This document shows positions 1 through 10,603 of a stretch of 64,000 nucleotides of DNA, in pieces. The stretch's first letter is position 1. Every line of letters starts with the position of its first letter. A model generated the notes under the pieces. That model was not told where the DNA came from and searched no databases. It saw nothing but the letters and a program-made list of their open reading frames with translations. Location of the stretch: NCBI GenBank assembly GCA_013397075.1, contig VWZS01000240.1, forward strand, positions 1,239,421-1,303,420. The letters are read 5' to 3'. The position numbers and the translations under genes were made by a program. Source of the stretch: Rhabdornis inornatus (taxonomy: Eukaryota; Chordata; Aves; Passeriformes; Rhabdornithidae).

Positions 1-2583
1 TACGTATGTATATTGGGAAATAAAGATGTAGGAATTCTTTAGAATTCTTGATGTAGAAATTAAATCTTTAGAAATAAGACTTTCTGAGGAAGGGTAATTT
101 CTATCAGGTTTCTAATGTGTATATTCAAAATGTTAAGTTATTCTAACTGTTATTTGCCACTGTTAGAAGGCTGCAGAGATGTTATATGACTGAATTTTCT
201 TAAGTGAAAAATGGAAAATTGTATGAGGTAAAAAAAATGTGACCACTTTCAAATTTGAGACCAGACAAAAGAAAAGCTACCCATTTGAAATCTGGAGAAC
301 TTTACAATGCTTCAAGTAAGTAAAAGCAGATGTTGTAAAGTTTAGAAAATCAAGACATTATTTTCCTGTTTCCACTGAATATTTCTAAACACATTATAAA
401 TAAGCTTTGAAGTAGTATGAAATACTGTGTTTGTTTTGCTGATAGCATCTTTTCATAAAAAAATTTTATCAGTGCTTGTTTAAGTTATGGACTAAATGAT
501 ATCTGTGTGGCTAAACAGCTGGGTGTATCTCTTGCAAATACAACGCTAAACTACTTGCTGTGTCTGAGCCCTTCAAAAGCCTATCTGATTGATCTTCAGA
601 GTTTAATTTTAAACAGATTAAATATTGCCTGTTTACAGATGCAAAAATTAGAGTAATCTTTTGCAAGTTCTTCAAAAGAATATTATTTTCTTTTGTTGCT
701 GTAAAAAGTAGTTTTAAATAAAAAAATTATTCTAAAACATTTAACTAAGTCAGTGAAACAGTTGTTTTGGGTGTCTGACTCATTGTTTACTTACAGTAAA
801 TGTTCATAGGCTTTAATAAGCAGATAAATCAATCTATATTTGTGATTGTAAAGGCACTCATTGAAGATATTGTGCATTAAATCTTTTATGTGATTCTATT
901 AAGAGGAGACCACTGAACAACAGACTTGAGGAAGATTTGCCAGGTAGATAAGACAAAGTGTTTCCAAATAGCAATCTTGTGTTTGGGGATATATGTATCA
1001 AAATGGCATGGGGATTAAAGGGAGACTTAATTGAATTACATGCAATTAGTAGCCTGTCTTAATTTTAAAAACAGTCCTACAATATTGCCATTGTCAATGA
1101 CAATAATATTCTCATTCCTCAGTTAGTGAGTCCTGAGACAACTGGATGTTGAGAATGACAAAAGAATTAAGCAGTCTTGATATTTGTCACTGTATATTAT
1201 CACACTTTATACCAAGTGGATTCCCATTTTACAGTTCTAAGTTCCTGAGCCTGAGAGGGGAAGAAGAAGAAATTTTAGATTGTTTTCACTATTCCAGTGC
1301 AAGTTTTGTGGTGAGCAGGCAGGTACAGAAATTGCAGCAAGTACTGGATTTGAGTGGTTGATTATGTGAGAAATACATTGACTTCAACATCTTTATTTAT
1401 CTTCTTGATTAGACTACAGTGTCAGAAACTGTAATCATATTCCCTTACAGATTTTTGGATCTGATATTTGAAGATACTGAATGAAATGAAACAGTTTTAG
1501 CCTTTGCAAAGTTTTCTTGCATGTTGATTCCTTTGCATTCCTAGATGGCAGAGGAGAAAGCATCCATGTGGTATTCCAAGATCATATATACAGGTACGAA
1601 TAGCATATGGAGCACACAAGCCTCTCAGGTTATTTTAGATGGCCATATTTGTTCTGGACTCTCTCAACAGCCCTTAGGTGTAATCATGGCTCAGTAAGAT
1701 TCTTGTCATCTGACCTGCTTTAGCAGCCTTTCTTAGGGTAAGTCAAACCATGCAATGCAGTGCTTGTTTCTCTGACTGCAAAATGAGTCTGCTCAGTTGG
1801 TTCACAGACATCTGTGTTAGCTCAGAGGAACTTCCTTACATGAACCCACAGTTTGAATAAAATTTCCTCTATGTATTGCTTACTTTTTAAAATTCTCCTG
1901 TTTTTTTGGTTTTTTTTTTTGAAGGCAGTACTACATTTTTATCACAGAAAACAGGTAAATGAAGCCATGAGAATATACACTGACAGCTCAATGGAGTAAT
2001 GGAAGAAAATTTTGGTGACCATGACAGTGGAAGTAAAGCCACTTGGCCTAAAGGTGAGACAGAGGTCTGCAGTGGTGCATCTTGTCTGGGTTAAGGCTCT
2101 ATCTGGTCCAAAGCTATCTCAGACCTAAATCAGTATGCAGTCCTGGTTCATTAAACAGCTCACAGATGAGTGACTGTTGACTGCTATCAGTATTCCTTCA
2201 TGCATGAGGCTGTGTATTGCTGCATGAATGAGAATGCAGTGCAGGGAACACCAAGAAAGGGAAAATTTGTATTTTATTTTCTTTCCATTCATGTAATTGT
2301 CCTATCAGTATTCTTAGAACTTGTGTATGTCTGAAATCTGCATCTCAGGGCAATTGTGTTCTGTGTGCAAACTGAATTTTACTTCCTTTAATATTCGTTG
2401 ATTCAATTACGTACTCTGAAGCCTGCTATTCACCAACCTGCATGCAGCAGGAGGACTTTTCAGTCAATGCATCTCCTGCACTCCATTATTGACCTACTTC
2501 TATTTCTGTTGAACTCTGTGGTAAAACAGCCTTACTGACATTTCAGGTAGGGCAAACTGTGGGAAGGCACTCTCATTTAGTAT
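1..2583. other. AT-rich unique sequence, no gene seen
   Basis: No reading frame here has a recognisable domain or convincing splice context. The only local structure is a T-rich run at 1901-1920 (T7, GG, T11). I see no repeat family that I can name. The composition matches the rest of the window. Confidence 0.6.
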
Positions 2584-2619
2584 AATTGTAAATTGTAAAT
2601 TGTAAATTCGTAAATTGTA
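2584..2619. repeat. (AATTGTA)n short tandem repeat
   Basis: Five consecutive copies of the heptamer AATTGTA are visible. The fourth copy carries one inserted C (AATTCGTA), which shows the array has started to decay. It is a simple-sequence repeat with no coding role apparent. The minus-strand reading frame that crosses it (2500-2814) has a repetitive NLRIYNLQF-like stretch only because of this array. Confidence 0.9.
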
Positions 2620-4462
2620 AATTTCTTTGTTCCATCTTTTCCTTGTGTCTGTAGACTGCTTGGCACTAGCAACCCTGAATTTGTTTTGTTGGTGGTAGTG
2701 GTTTGATTGGGGATTTTGGCGAGGGGAGTGGTCAGGTGGGGTTGTGACTTTTTCTTTGTTTGGATTTTTTACAGTAGTCTGTAGATGAATAATGAAAATA
2801 GTACAAGTTCCCAAACTGGCTGAGGACTTGAATGAAGCACAGCTAGTATCACATATGCCAACTTTCAGCCATCAAAAGGTTTTAATTTGGCCTTCTGAGA
2901 AACTAAATTTTGGCTTTATAGCCATAATGATTAAAAAAGTTTGAGAGGAAAAGAAGAGTGTTCAAATATTTATGAAAACCACATACTACTAGGAAAATCT
3001 CCATCATTGTATTTGAAATTATTTTTTGAAAGTGGAAAAGTTCTAAAAGCGTTTTGTTGTAATTTTTTAATGAATAAATTCTATTAGCATTCTTTGCCTC
3101 TTCTTGCATGAATTAGTTCATTGCATTATTTTCTCGTGTTTTCAGAAAAGAAGCTCAGAATTTACTTATATGTGAAGCACATATTTTTCTCATTCGTTCA
3201 ATAGTCCATTTCTCACCTTTAATCTGCTAAAATAAATGTGAATCCATGGTTATCACTGGTTTTACAGGATGTAGTATAGCTATAGTTATATAGTTATTGC
3301 ACAATAGATTGTTTAATTAAAGTTAAAGTATTTGGGGCATTATTTCTCTGTTCAGGAGATAGGATTCTTTAAGTGCAGGGGTGACTATAATCAGCCAAGA
3401 TTCTGTATTCTTTGCTTGCAGAAGAAAGGCACAATAGAAAATGTTACTTTTTTTAGTACACTATAGTAGATGTCTACAGTGTGATGTATTTATCACATAT
3501 ATTAATGTTTGCACAGAAGATGTAATAAGCAAAGATGTGACATACAGGTTCATAGTGAACATACAGAATTTCTTTTTGATGCAATGTTTCTTCACACTGC
3601 ACCACCTCCTTCAGCGGGCCACAACTTAAAACAATGCAATACATTCATTTTTCTCTGCAACTAGACCTGCTGCTCACCACTTTCCCTGAAAGCATTTACT
3701 TGTCATTCTGGACTGTTCTGGCATTACCCTTCCATATATCATATTACTTTCAGCTCTTGTCTTGAAGCACATCTCTGGAAAGCTTCCCTTACAGAAGGCT
3801 CTGCTATGACTTTTGAAATGCAGAGGGTTCTGCTAGAACTATTATGAACTGCATCTAGACACTGTGATGTGTTTTTCATTACCAAAAACTGCTCCTCACT
3901 AAATGATAGGGTAAATTGATTAAGAATATGTAGTAACTATCCATGTTCTTTCTTTGACTCTTAACAGGCAAAGATGAATTACTGCTCCAGGCTTAGAACA
4001 TCACTGCTATCTGTATTTTTTTTCATCTAACATTTCCTTTATTTATTTGGGACATATTTTATGTTCTTCAATATTATGTTGGTGTGTCCTGTCTCGCCAT
4101 AAGTTTACAAACTTTTTTGATGCGGTAGAAAGGGGTTTTGTTTGTTGTAGTAACATGGTAACAGTGTATTGTTTTGGCACACACTGTTTAGGCTGCTAGG
4201 AGAGTATTATTTAAGGAAAATGGAAAGTGGAAATTTTTGAGACTTTCAAGTCTTAATGGACAACAGGACAAGCAAAGTAATGGATGTGTGAGGACGAAGA
4301 TGTGTCAAAAATAAAAGTAAGTTTGTTTTGAACTCTGAGGGTTACTTTTTTCTCAAAAAGGCAAAGATAATTAAATTTGGATACATTCCAGTGATCAGTA
4401 AAGGAAATGGACATAATTCACAGCTGGACTTTTAACAGGGCTTTTTGTTTGTTTATTGAAGA
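2620..4462. other. AT-rich unique sequence, no gene seen
   Basis: A locally G-rich stretch at about 2693-2750 (runs of GGGG separated by 10-11 bases) is the only compositional feature. The loops are too long for a convincing quadruplex. No coding or RNA gene could be supported. Confidence 0.55.
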
Positions 4463-4897
4463 GAATGTGTTTTTTGAACACTTCCATGGGTGGTGACAAC
4501 TGCTTTCCTGGGCAGCCTGCTCCACCCTTGACCACCCTTTCAGTGAAAAAAAATTTCCTAGTATTTAATCTAAACCTGCCTTGGTCCAACTTGAGGCTAT
4601 TTTTTCTTTTCCTAATGCTTTTTACTTGGAAGAAGAGACCATCCTCCCTACCCCCAGCTACACCCTCCTTTCAGGTAGCTGTAGAGAGTGGTAAGGTCTC
4701 CCCTGAGCCTCCTTTTCTCCAAGGTGTACAACGCCAGCTCCCTCAGCCATTCCTCGTAAGACTTGTGCTCCAGACCCTTCACCAGCTTCATTGCCCTTCT
4801 CCGGACATGCTCCAGATGTCCTTCTTATAGTGAGGAGCCCAAGACCGAGCACAGGATTTGATGTGGGATCTCACTTGTATTGAGTAGAAGGGTAAAT
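4463..4897 (-). mobile_element. CR1 LINE fragment (reverse transcriptase 3' end), degraded
   Basis: On the minus strand this matches the end of the CR1 reverse-transcriptase ORF. The frame at 4395-4589 (minus) reads QGRFRLNTRKFFFTERVVK and then VFKK, the well-known C-terminal block of CR1 pol. Further upstream in the element (plus 4700-4850) is the antisense of the familiar CR1 stretch encoding the SYEERLRELG-like segment and the part before it. The coding sense is broken: the matching segments fall in different frames, and about nine bases typical of CR1 are missing near plus 4811-4815. The copy is 5'-truncated, as is usual for CR1. At its 3' side (plus below 4463) the typical 3' UTR is absent or unrecognisable. 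It is not functional. The plus-strand ATG frame at 4456-4830 is only the antisense shadow of this element. CR1 family identity is recalled from established knowledge; the exact subfamily cannot be told without alignment. Confidence 0.93.
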
Positions 4898-4924
4898 ACA
4901 TAATCTTAAGCTGTGAATGAAAAA

Positions 4925-6229
4925 TTACAGAGAACCCAGGAGTGCACACTGACAGCTGGGTAGGTCATCTGTGTTAAAAAGAAAAACCTCAAACCAGCAC
5001 ACAATAGAATGGTCCCTGAGCTTGCCCAGTTTGCTTGGCAGGTTTGGGGGAAAATTGTTTGGTTCATGCTGTGTGGTGCGTGGAAGAAACAACAAAATTC
5101 TTAGGAAGTTCAGTAACAAACTTTTACTTGCAAACTTTAGAATATTAAGGTATAATAAGGTACTTGGTAGATTTTGAAACAACATCCAGACAAAATAAAG
5201 CACTTCACAAACTTTAACGAAGACGCTTAGAAAACTTAAACTTAGCCAACTTCGACCTATCCAGATACAACAAGGCACTTACTAAAGAAGCATTGACCAA
5301 AATTTTTCAGTCTGGTTCACAATATATTTTGAGAAGAAGTTAGGAGAAGAAAGAGACAAAGAGAAAGAAAATAGATCAGAGTAGAAAGATATTTCCACTA
5401 GTGGATTCAGCAACAAGACTGAATTGGTGCAATTTTGATGTCTGTTGGGTGATGGTCACAGTCTGGATCCATCAGGGGTAGGGGAAGCCCACAAAACACA
5501 AAGTTCACTGGATTAATATATGCTTTGGATAGGTGCAAACACCCTGGTAGCTTCTGTGGGGGTGAGTATTACCTTGTCTGAAGCAACACACTGGGGATCT
5601 GTTGTGACACAGTGGATCATGGGCAGCCCTCTGGTGGAAGACCCCAGAAATGAGTCTGGGAATGCTTCATGGGTCTGTGGTGGTTTATGACACCTTTTAA
5701 GACATGACAGCTTCCTTGAGTAGTTGAGCCAGTTACGCCCCTTCAGAAGGTATGAACACCTTCAGGCCTACTTGTGAATGTCCCAATATTTCTGTGGAGG
5801 GAGTCCTTACACCTGAGCCACTTGTATAAGGGAGGACACTGGTATGATAAAAATGCACTGTCCTACCTCACAGGATCTGCTTCTTATTGGTCTCTTCCCT
5901 TACCTGGTTCAAATCCCAGCTTTCTGCTAAACAAAGGTTATTTGCTGTTACCATCCTCTGGTGCTCACCCCTTCTGCACCTGGGCTGTTACCCTGCACAT
6001 CAGCAAACCACCCGCTGCTTTTGCACATGGCCAATTGTTTGAGCCATTAACCAGTAACATTTCAGTCTCTCACAGTCCCCAAGATAGGAAGCTCTTCATC
6101 ACAATAACAATTTCAATGTTCCATATATATATACATTTTTCTTTCCACCTGCATCTTGATGGTTTTGCATACTCAACTCCAGACTTCAATTTCCTCACAA
6201 CAATTAAACATCACTATTCTTGAAATTAG
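4925..6229 (-). mobile_element. Candidate old LTR/retroviral-like repeat, unclassified
   Basis: This block follows the CR1 fragment and differs from its surroundings: about 5440-6060 is visibly more GC-rich than the flanks, it contains a pyrimidine-rich stretch on the minus strand (plus 5337-5395 is nearly all purine), and it carries a degenerate tandem repeat at about 5095-5290. These traits suggest inserted DNA, possibly an LTR or other endogenous retroviral remnant on the minus strand. I did not find clear TG...CA ends, target-site duplications, a primer-binding site or gag/pol/env protein motifs. The open frame at 5774-6223 (plus, 149 codons) has no domain that I recognise and is probably a chance frame in this GC-richer DNA. 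Boundaries and strand are guesses. It could instead be unique sequence. Confidence 0.25.
5095..5290. repeat. Degenerate ~38-40 bp tandem repeat
   Basis: Related 22-base segments begin at 5144, 5184 and 5259. The copies at 5184 and 5259 agree at 18 or so of 22 positions, and the copy at 5144 agrees at about 16 of 22 with the one at 5259. The spacings (40 and 75 bases) fit a unit near 38-40 bases with one more diverged copy at about 5222. Recurrent words are AAACTTT, GCACTT and ACTTAAACTT. It is an old imperfect minisatellite, probably internal to the LTR-like block. Confidence 0.6.
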
Positions 6230-6241
6230 TTTTTTTTTTTT
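6230..6241. repeat. T12 homopolymer
   Basis: An uninterrupted run of twelve T. On the minus strand this is an A-run at the edge of the GC-richer block, but I cannot show that it is a retroposon tail. Confidence 0.85.
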
Positions 6242-7125
6242 CAAATTAATGAATGTGCAGCTCCATAATAAAACGTAGCCAGGAACACCCTGTCAAGTAT
6301 GGTATCTACTTTAAATCCGGCCCTGGTGGTAATAACTGCTACCACCACTGCTGCTGGTGTGAAAAAACTCTTGCCTTTAATATTTTTGTCTACTTATTTA
6401 CCTTCTTCATCTGCTAAACCTACTGGACACTATATGCAGTCTAGCAAAACTATTATGAACATTCTGCAATTAACCTTATCAGTTTATAATGCTACTTAAG
6501 AAAACCTGGCTTTACTATAATAGAAAACTTTAAACTCCAGCTTTCCTCCCTTAAAATTTGAAGTGACAAAAAATAATCTACAAGCAGGTGAATGTCAATC
6601 ATTAAATGTGAGACACTTCTGGCAACTGGAGGTAACTGATTCCAAACCCAAAGAACCCTCGGTTGAGGATGAACTTCTGGTACTTCCCAGCTGTTCGTAT
6701 TAGCTGGACTTCAACTAGAGTCTTCTGCTGAATTGGGCTAGAAAGAGAGGGGGGGAGTTTCAGGGGGCCCACCTCTTTACCAGGGATCCTCCTAAATGTA
6801 CATGTGTGCTGCATGATGCTGACAGGCTCTTCATCCACGGAAGGGAAACTTCCAGTCCTGACTACGCTGGCATATAGATGCCATAGCATTTCATCACAAC
6901 TAAAAGAGCACCATATGGGTTTATTTCTGTGTGGGCATCAAATGGTGTTAGGGCTGTAACATTGTAGACTAGTTAGAGTTTTTGAGAAAGAGACAGACTT
7001 CAGGACTTCTTAGAGAGTTCTAATAAATTTAATTTGATTTGTTCAGTTTTCCAGCAAGCCATTTTATATGTGGGCCCATATTTCTGGCTATGAATTGTGT
7101 GAGGGAACTGATACTGTAATCCGTG
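6242..7125. other. No gene seen; possibly continues the repeat cluster
   Basis: The minus-strand frame 6602-6889 (95 codons) has moderately protein-like composition but no motif that I recognise. Because it adjoins the LTR-like block it might be internal retroelement sequence, but this is inference only. A G-run at 6748-6755 (GGGGGGGAG-like) is present. Nothing else was identified. Confidence 0.4.
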
Positions 7126-7190
7126 CACACACACACACACATACACATACACACAAGAAATATATATATATATGTATGTATGTATATATC
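7126..7190. repeat. Compound microsatellite (CA)n-(TA)n
   Basis: A (CA)n tract with two CATA interruptions (7126-7155) is followed by an (AT)n and (GTAT)n tract to about 7190. Alternating purine-pyrimidine DNA of this kind is length-polymorphic. The frames that cross it on both strands encode His-Thr or Tyr-Ile repeats only because of the microsatellite. Confidence 0.95.
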
Positions 7191-8266
7191 TTTTGCTATC
7201 TATACATGATAGCAAAGAGGAAAAGAGGATCAATTAACTATACCTGTCATATAGAAGATAGCAATGTTATGTACGTTCAGTTTTGTTGCTGCAGTAAAAT
7301 GACACTGATGCACAAATGAACCCAGTGCTCTCACGTAGCTAATTTAATGACCAAGCATTGAGTCCCCTGATTTTATTCAGCTTTCCAGTTTTTTGTCTGG
7401 GGACATTCAGCATATTAAAGATATAGGCTATTCCATTGAAATTGTTCTGGTAATCTTGTGAGGCCAAAAAAAGGATCAATTTCTGGTTGTTTGCTGAGTA
7501 GACATGCAGTATTTTGTACTAAAGATATGATATTACTTTTTGCATGGAGATATTTCTTTGCTGTAGTATTGGGGATCACAAAGCAGAATATAACTGAGAT
7601 AATGACAAATTATTCATCAGAGTAGGATTTTTTTTTCCAATCAGAACTGGTAGAAAGCTTTACCTAAAAAAACTGATGTAAGAACTGAGAACCTGGGAGG
7701 AGCCATAGAATCATATCTGAATTATTTGACCAGACAAATGGGTCGTATTATGACTCATGCTTAGTCTGAGAGCTGACATTTGCCTAGCTTAGTTTGCCAG
7801 TTATTGAGGAACTTTTTTTTGTGGGCGGGGGGGATAAAGGGGGAAAGGGAAGACGAGGGGTAAGGTGTGCGTGTGTCTGTGTACATTTGAGGATTTTTTT
7901 GTGGTTTTGGGGGTTTTATTTAGTAGAATTCCTGCCTATATCTTTTCTACACATGCTGTAGAATTTTTGTAAAATCTAGGATTTCTTGGACCATTTATTT
8001 GTACCACATCCCTGTGTTGGTATGCATTTTCTCTCTAACTACACTGGCTAGAGAAACGATGTTCATTCTCAGTTGCCAAAGCTTTTATACGTGCCACATG
8101 TGCAATGGTGATACCAATATGACAAACTGCAGATTCATCTGATAAATTGTATTTACATCCACCTTTGACCACCTCACCTGCTTTTTGCCACTAATCTATC
8201 TCCACTGGGATTTCTTCCACATGCCAAACCTTGGAGCAGCTTCAAACATCTGCTAATTTAAAACTG
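7191..8266. other. Unique sequence apart from the G-rich motif
   Basis: Apart from the quadruplex motif at 7823-7860 and the GT-rich run after it, this stretch shows no recognisable repeat, RNA gene or coding region. Confidence 0.5.
7823..7860 (+). other. Predicted G-quadruplex motif
   Basis: Five G-runs lie within 38 bases: GGG at 7823, G7 at 7827, G5 at 7839, GGG at 7847 and GGGG at 7857. The loops are 1, 5, 3 and 7 bases, which satisfies the standard G3+N1-7 rule. A GT-rich run follows at 7866-7883. There is no promoter or gene nearby to give it a role. Confidence 0.7.
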
Positions 8267-8320
8267 AAAAAAAAAAAAAAGAAGAAAAAAAAGAAACAAA
8301 ACAAAACAAAAAAAGAAATA
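8267..8320. repeat. A-rich low-complexity tract
   Basis: A14 is followed by GAAG, A8 and several CAAAA units, nearly all A with scattered G and C. It resembles a decayed poly(A)/(CAAAA)n tract. I found no recognisable retroposed gene or SINE directly upstream (about 8100-8266), so calling it a retroposon tail would be speculation. The 86-codon frame at 8231-8491 includes a poly-Lys run from this tract and is not a gene. Confidence 0.85.
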
Positions 8321-10543
8321 AACCTGCCAAAGAAAAATTTCCTGCCTTTCTCCTTGCCAATGAATTATTCTCTGCCTTTAAAAAATACAATGGTCTATGT
8401 TAAAAAACCTCTGGGCAACAGTGAGCTGTACCCCTGGCAAAATTTAGTGCTCTACAAACCTTCATATTTTGGACACTTTGGCTTTCAGTAAGATACACAG
8501 TCTGGGGCTGTCCTAAGATACTCAACTTTAGACCTGGATGATTTTACTTACAGAATTCTGTTGGAAGACAGTGAATTTAAGTTCACCTGTGCAAATTTAG
8601 CCCGTGTGCCTGCTGATGTTAACAGGAATAGTGCTGGTCTGCTGTGAACTTGAGGTCTTCAGTTGCATATAACTTTGCTGGACTGTCTGGCCTGTGGTTA
8701 CTTTGTGTTGAAATTATATTCGTCTCCATTATTAGTTTTGCCTAAAGAGTTTTTGACCATTCAGCCTGTGAAAGACTAAAATTTCATTTTAGCAGGACAC
8801 TGTATTGGCAGTACTTGTATTTAAGCTCTGGTGGCTCTACCTTGTTGATGATAGGCCTGTATTTAAATTTGACCTTTGACATTTCTTTCAAAAGTACCCT
8901 CTGAAACAAGATGTTGGTTGGCTTTTGAACAACTTTCTCTGCCTAAGTCACAGGCCATTTAGTCTCTGTTAATGGCAGATTGTGGTTTTAAGGCGAACAT
9001 GAAACAAGTGGCTTCACAAAGCAGTTTGATATTTGCAACTGCATTTAAAAACAGATTTATGCACTGCTTGGTTAATGCTACTGAGGAGAACAGCTAAACA
9101 CAAGACTTCTAATATGGAAAAATTAGAGCACCAGTAAATATGTGGAATGATTTGGGATAGCTGCCTGACATCTGTGGTATGAAGACTTGGCCAGGAAATA
9201 AGCTGCAACAGGCTGTGCTTTACGGTCTACAGTATTGGCTCCATTATCTTCTTCAACAATAAAAGTTAATGTGCAGTGTAATGTTTGATAGTCAACATTA
9301 CTGTGAAAATATGATCACATGTGGAAGTATTTCATAACCATTTGCAAACATCTCTTTGCTTTTAAAAGTGTACTTATGCACTGGTTTACAGTATTTCTTA
9401 TTGTCTAATAGGGAGTGTATTTTTAAATAATTGCCTTCTCAAAACTGTTGACCCCACCTCTTCAAAGAGAGCCTTTGAAGAGGTCACCATATTTGTGATG
9501 CACCCAAAATGAGCAAAATACCTTGGTGTCCTGTATAAAGCTGTTAAACAGGCCCCTTGCCAGCTGAGTACATTCTTTTTAAAATTGATGCAGATACTGG
9601 GACATAGAGAAGTAAACAAAAATTAGCCACTTTAATTAATGGTAGAAATGCTCAACACATATTTGCCAAATAGTCACTAGAGGGAAAACACATTTTTTCC
9701 ACAATAAAATGTAGTTATTGTGAAAAAATGCCAGACCAATAAAATTAAAAGCTGATGTGTTCTAATTGATTTGTGAGAGTACAGTGAGAAACTGTAGCAA
9801 TTACTCATCATTGCTGCTAAATACGTCTAAAATTCATAATGGAGACTGCCGATAGATACCAGCAGTGTTTTTTGAAAAGAATATTTAAATTATGGTTTTA
9901 GAATTAGTTTCCATATATGAAAATGTAAATGCTGTTGTGAAAAGACAAAACTCACAATAAGAATTTTGTAAATCAAATTTTTTAGTTGTTTGTGATATAG
10001 TTGTACAAACCTTCGGTGTTATTTAAAACTTGTTTCAATGTAACAGATTTTGCTTAAGATTAATAGTCTTGCACAGGTGAATGTGACAAAACCACTGTGA
10101 TTAATAAATCATTTAGTATCTCTTCCCTTAGAAAGAAGAGGAGGCAAATATGGAGGGAGAGATTGGAAAAAAGGGAGAAAAAAATAAAATGCACTAATAT
10201 GCGGAGGAAGTACAAAATGAGGATCTTTTTTTATTTTTCTTTCCTTTCACTTCTGCTGATATAAGGTCACGTGGGATTTAAATATATTTTAAATCTATTT
10301 TTGTCAAGGATCAAGTTTTCCTCATGGTAGCATGAGGGAGTAATTGGCATATGTCAGGTATCTTATATTTCATTCTGTAAGTATGAAAACACGTATTTAT
10401 CTTTTGAGTATTTGTCAGTGTGTTCTGTTTTTCTCTGAAACAGTTCTCTAATCCTTGCTCTGTTTCTTTCATTAAGTAAAAAAACATCTGGAAAGGCAGC
10501 ACAGAAAAGGTGTTCTGAATAATTTTAAATTGTTAGTTATGTT
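8321..10543. other. Unique AT-rich sequence; candidate conserved block
   Basis: No coding or RNA gene was supported. The part at about 9640-9880 is free of simple repeats, has balanced word composition and looks like the kind of sequence found in vertebrate conserved noncoding elements; this is an impression only. A purine-rich patch lies at about 10131-10190. Confidence 0.45.
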
Positions 10544-10603
10544 TTATATATATATGCTAACATATATAAATATATAAAATGTAGACATATATACACATAT
10601 ATA
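10544..10603. repeat. (TA)n/(ATATAA)n low-complexity tract
   Basis: This stretch is almost entirely alternating A and T (TATATATATATG, then CATATATAAATATATAAA and further ATATACACATATAT words). It is an impure AT microsatellite. Confidence 0.85.

Noticed and set aside
4456..4830. 124-codon open frame on the plus strand
   Set aside because: It is the antisense of the CR1 reverse-transcriptase fragment, not a gene.
5906..5916. GGTTCAAATCC, which matches a tRNA T-arm / Pol III B-box
   Set aside because: The flanking bases do not give a proper 5-bp T-stem with a 7-base loop, no A-box is found at the right distance upstream, and no cloverleaf can be drawn. It is also not a convincing retroviral primer-binding site on the other strand.
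5774..6223. 149-codon open frame, the longest in the window
   Set aside because: No domain recognised, no splice or promoter support, and it lies in a GC-richer repeat-like block where long chance frames are expected.
8267..8320. Poly(A)-like tract as the tail of a processed pseudogene
   Set aside because: No coding remnant, AATAAA signal or target-site duplication was recognised upstream.
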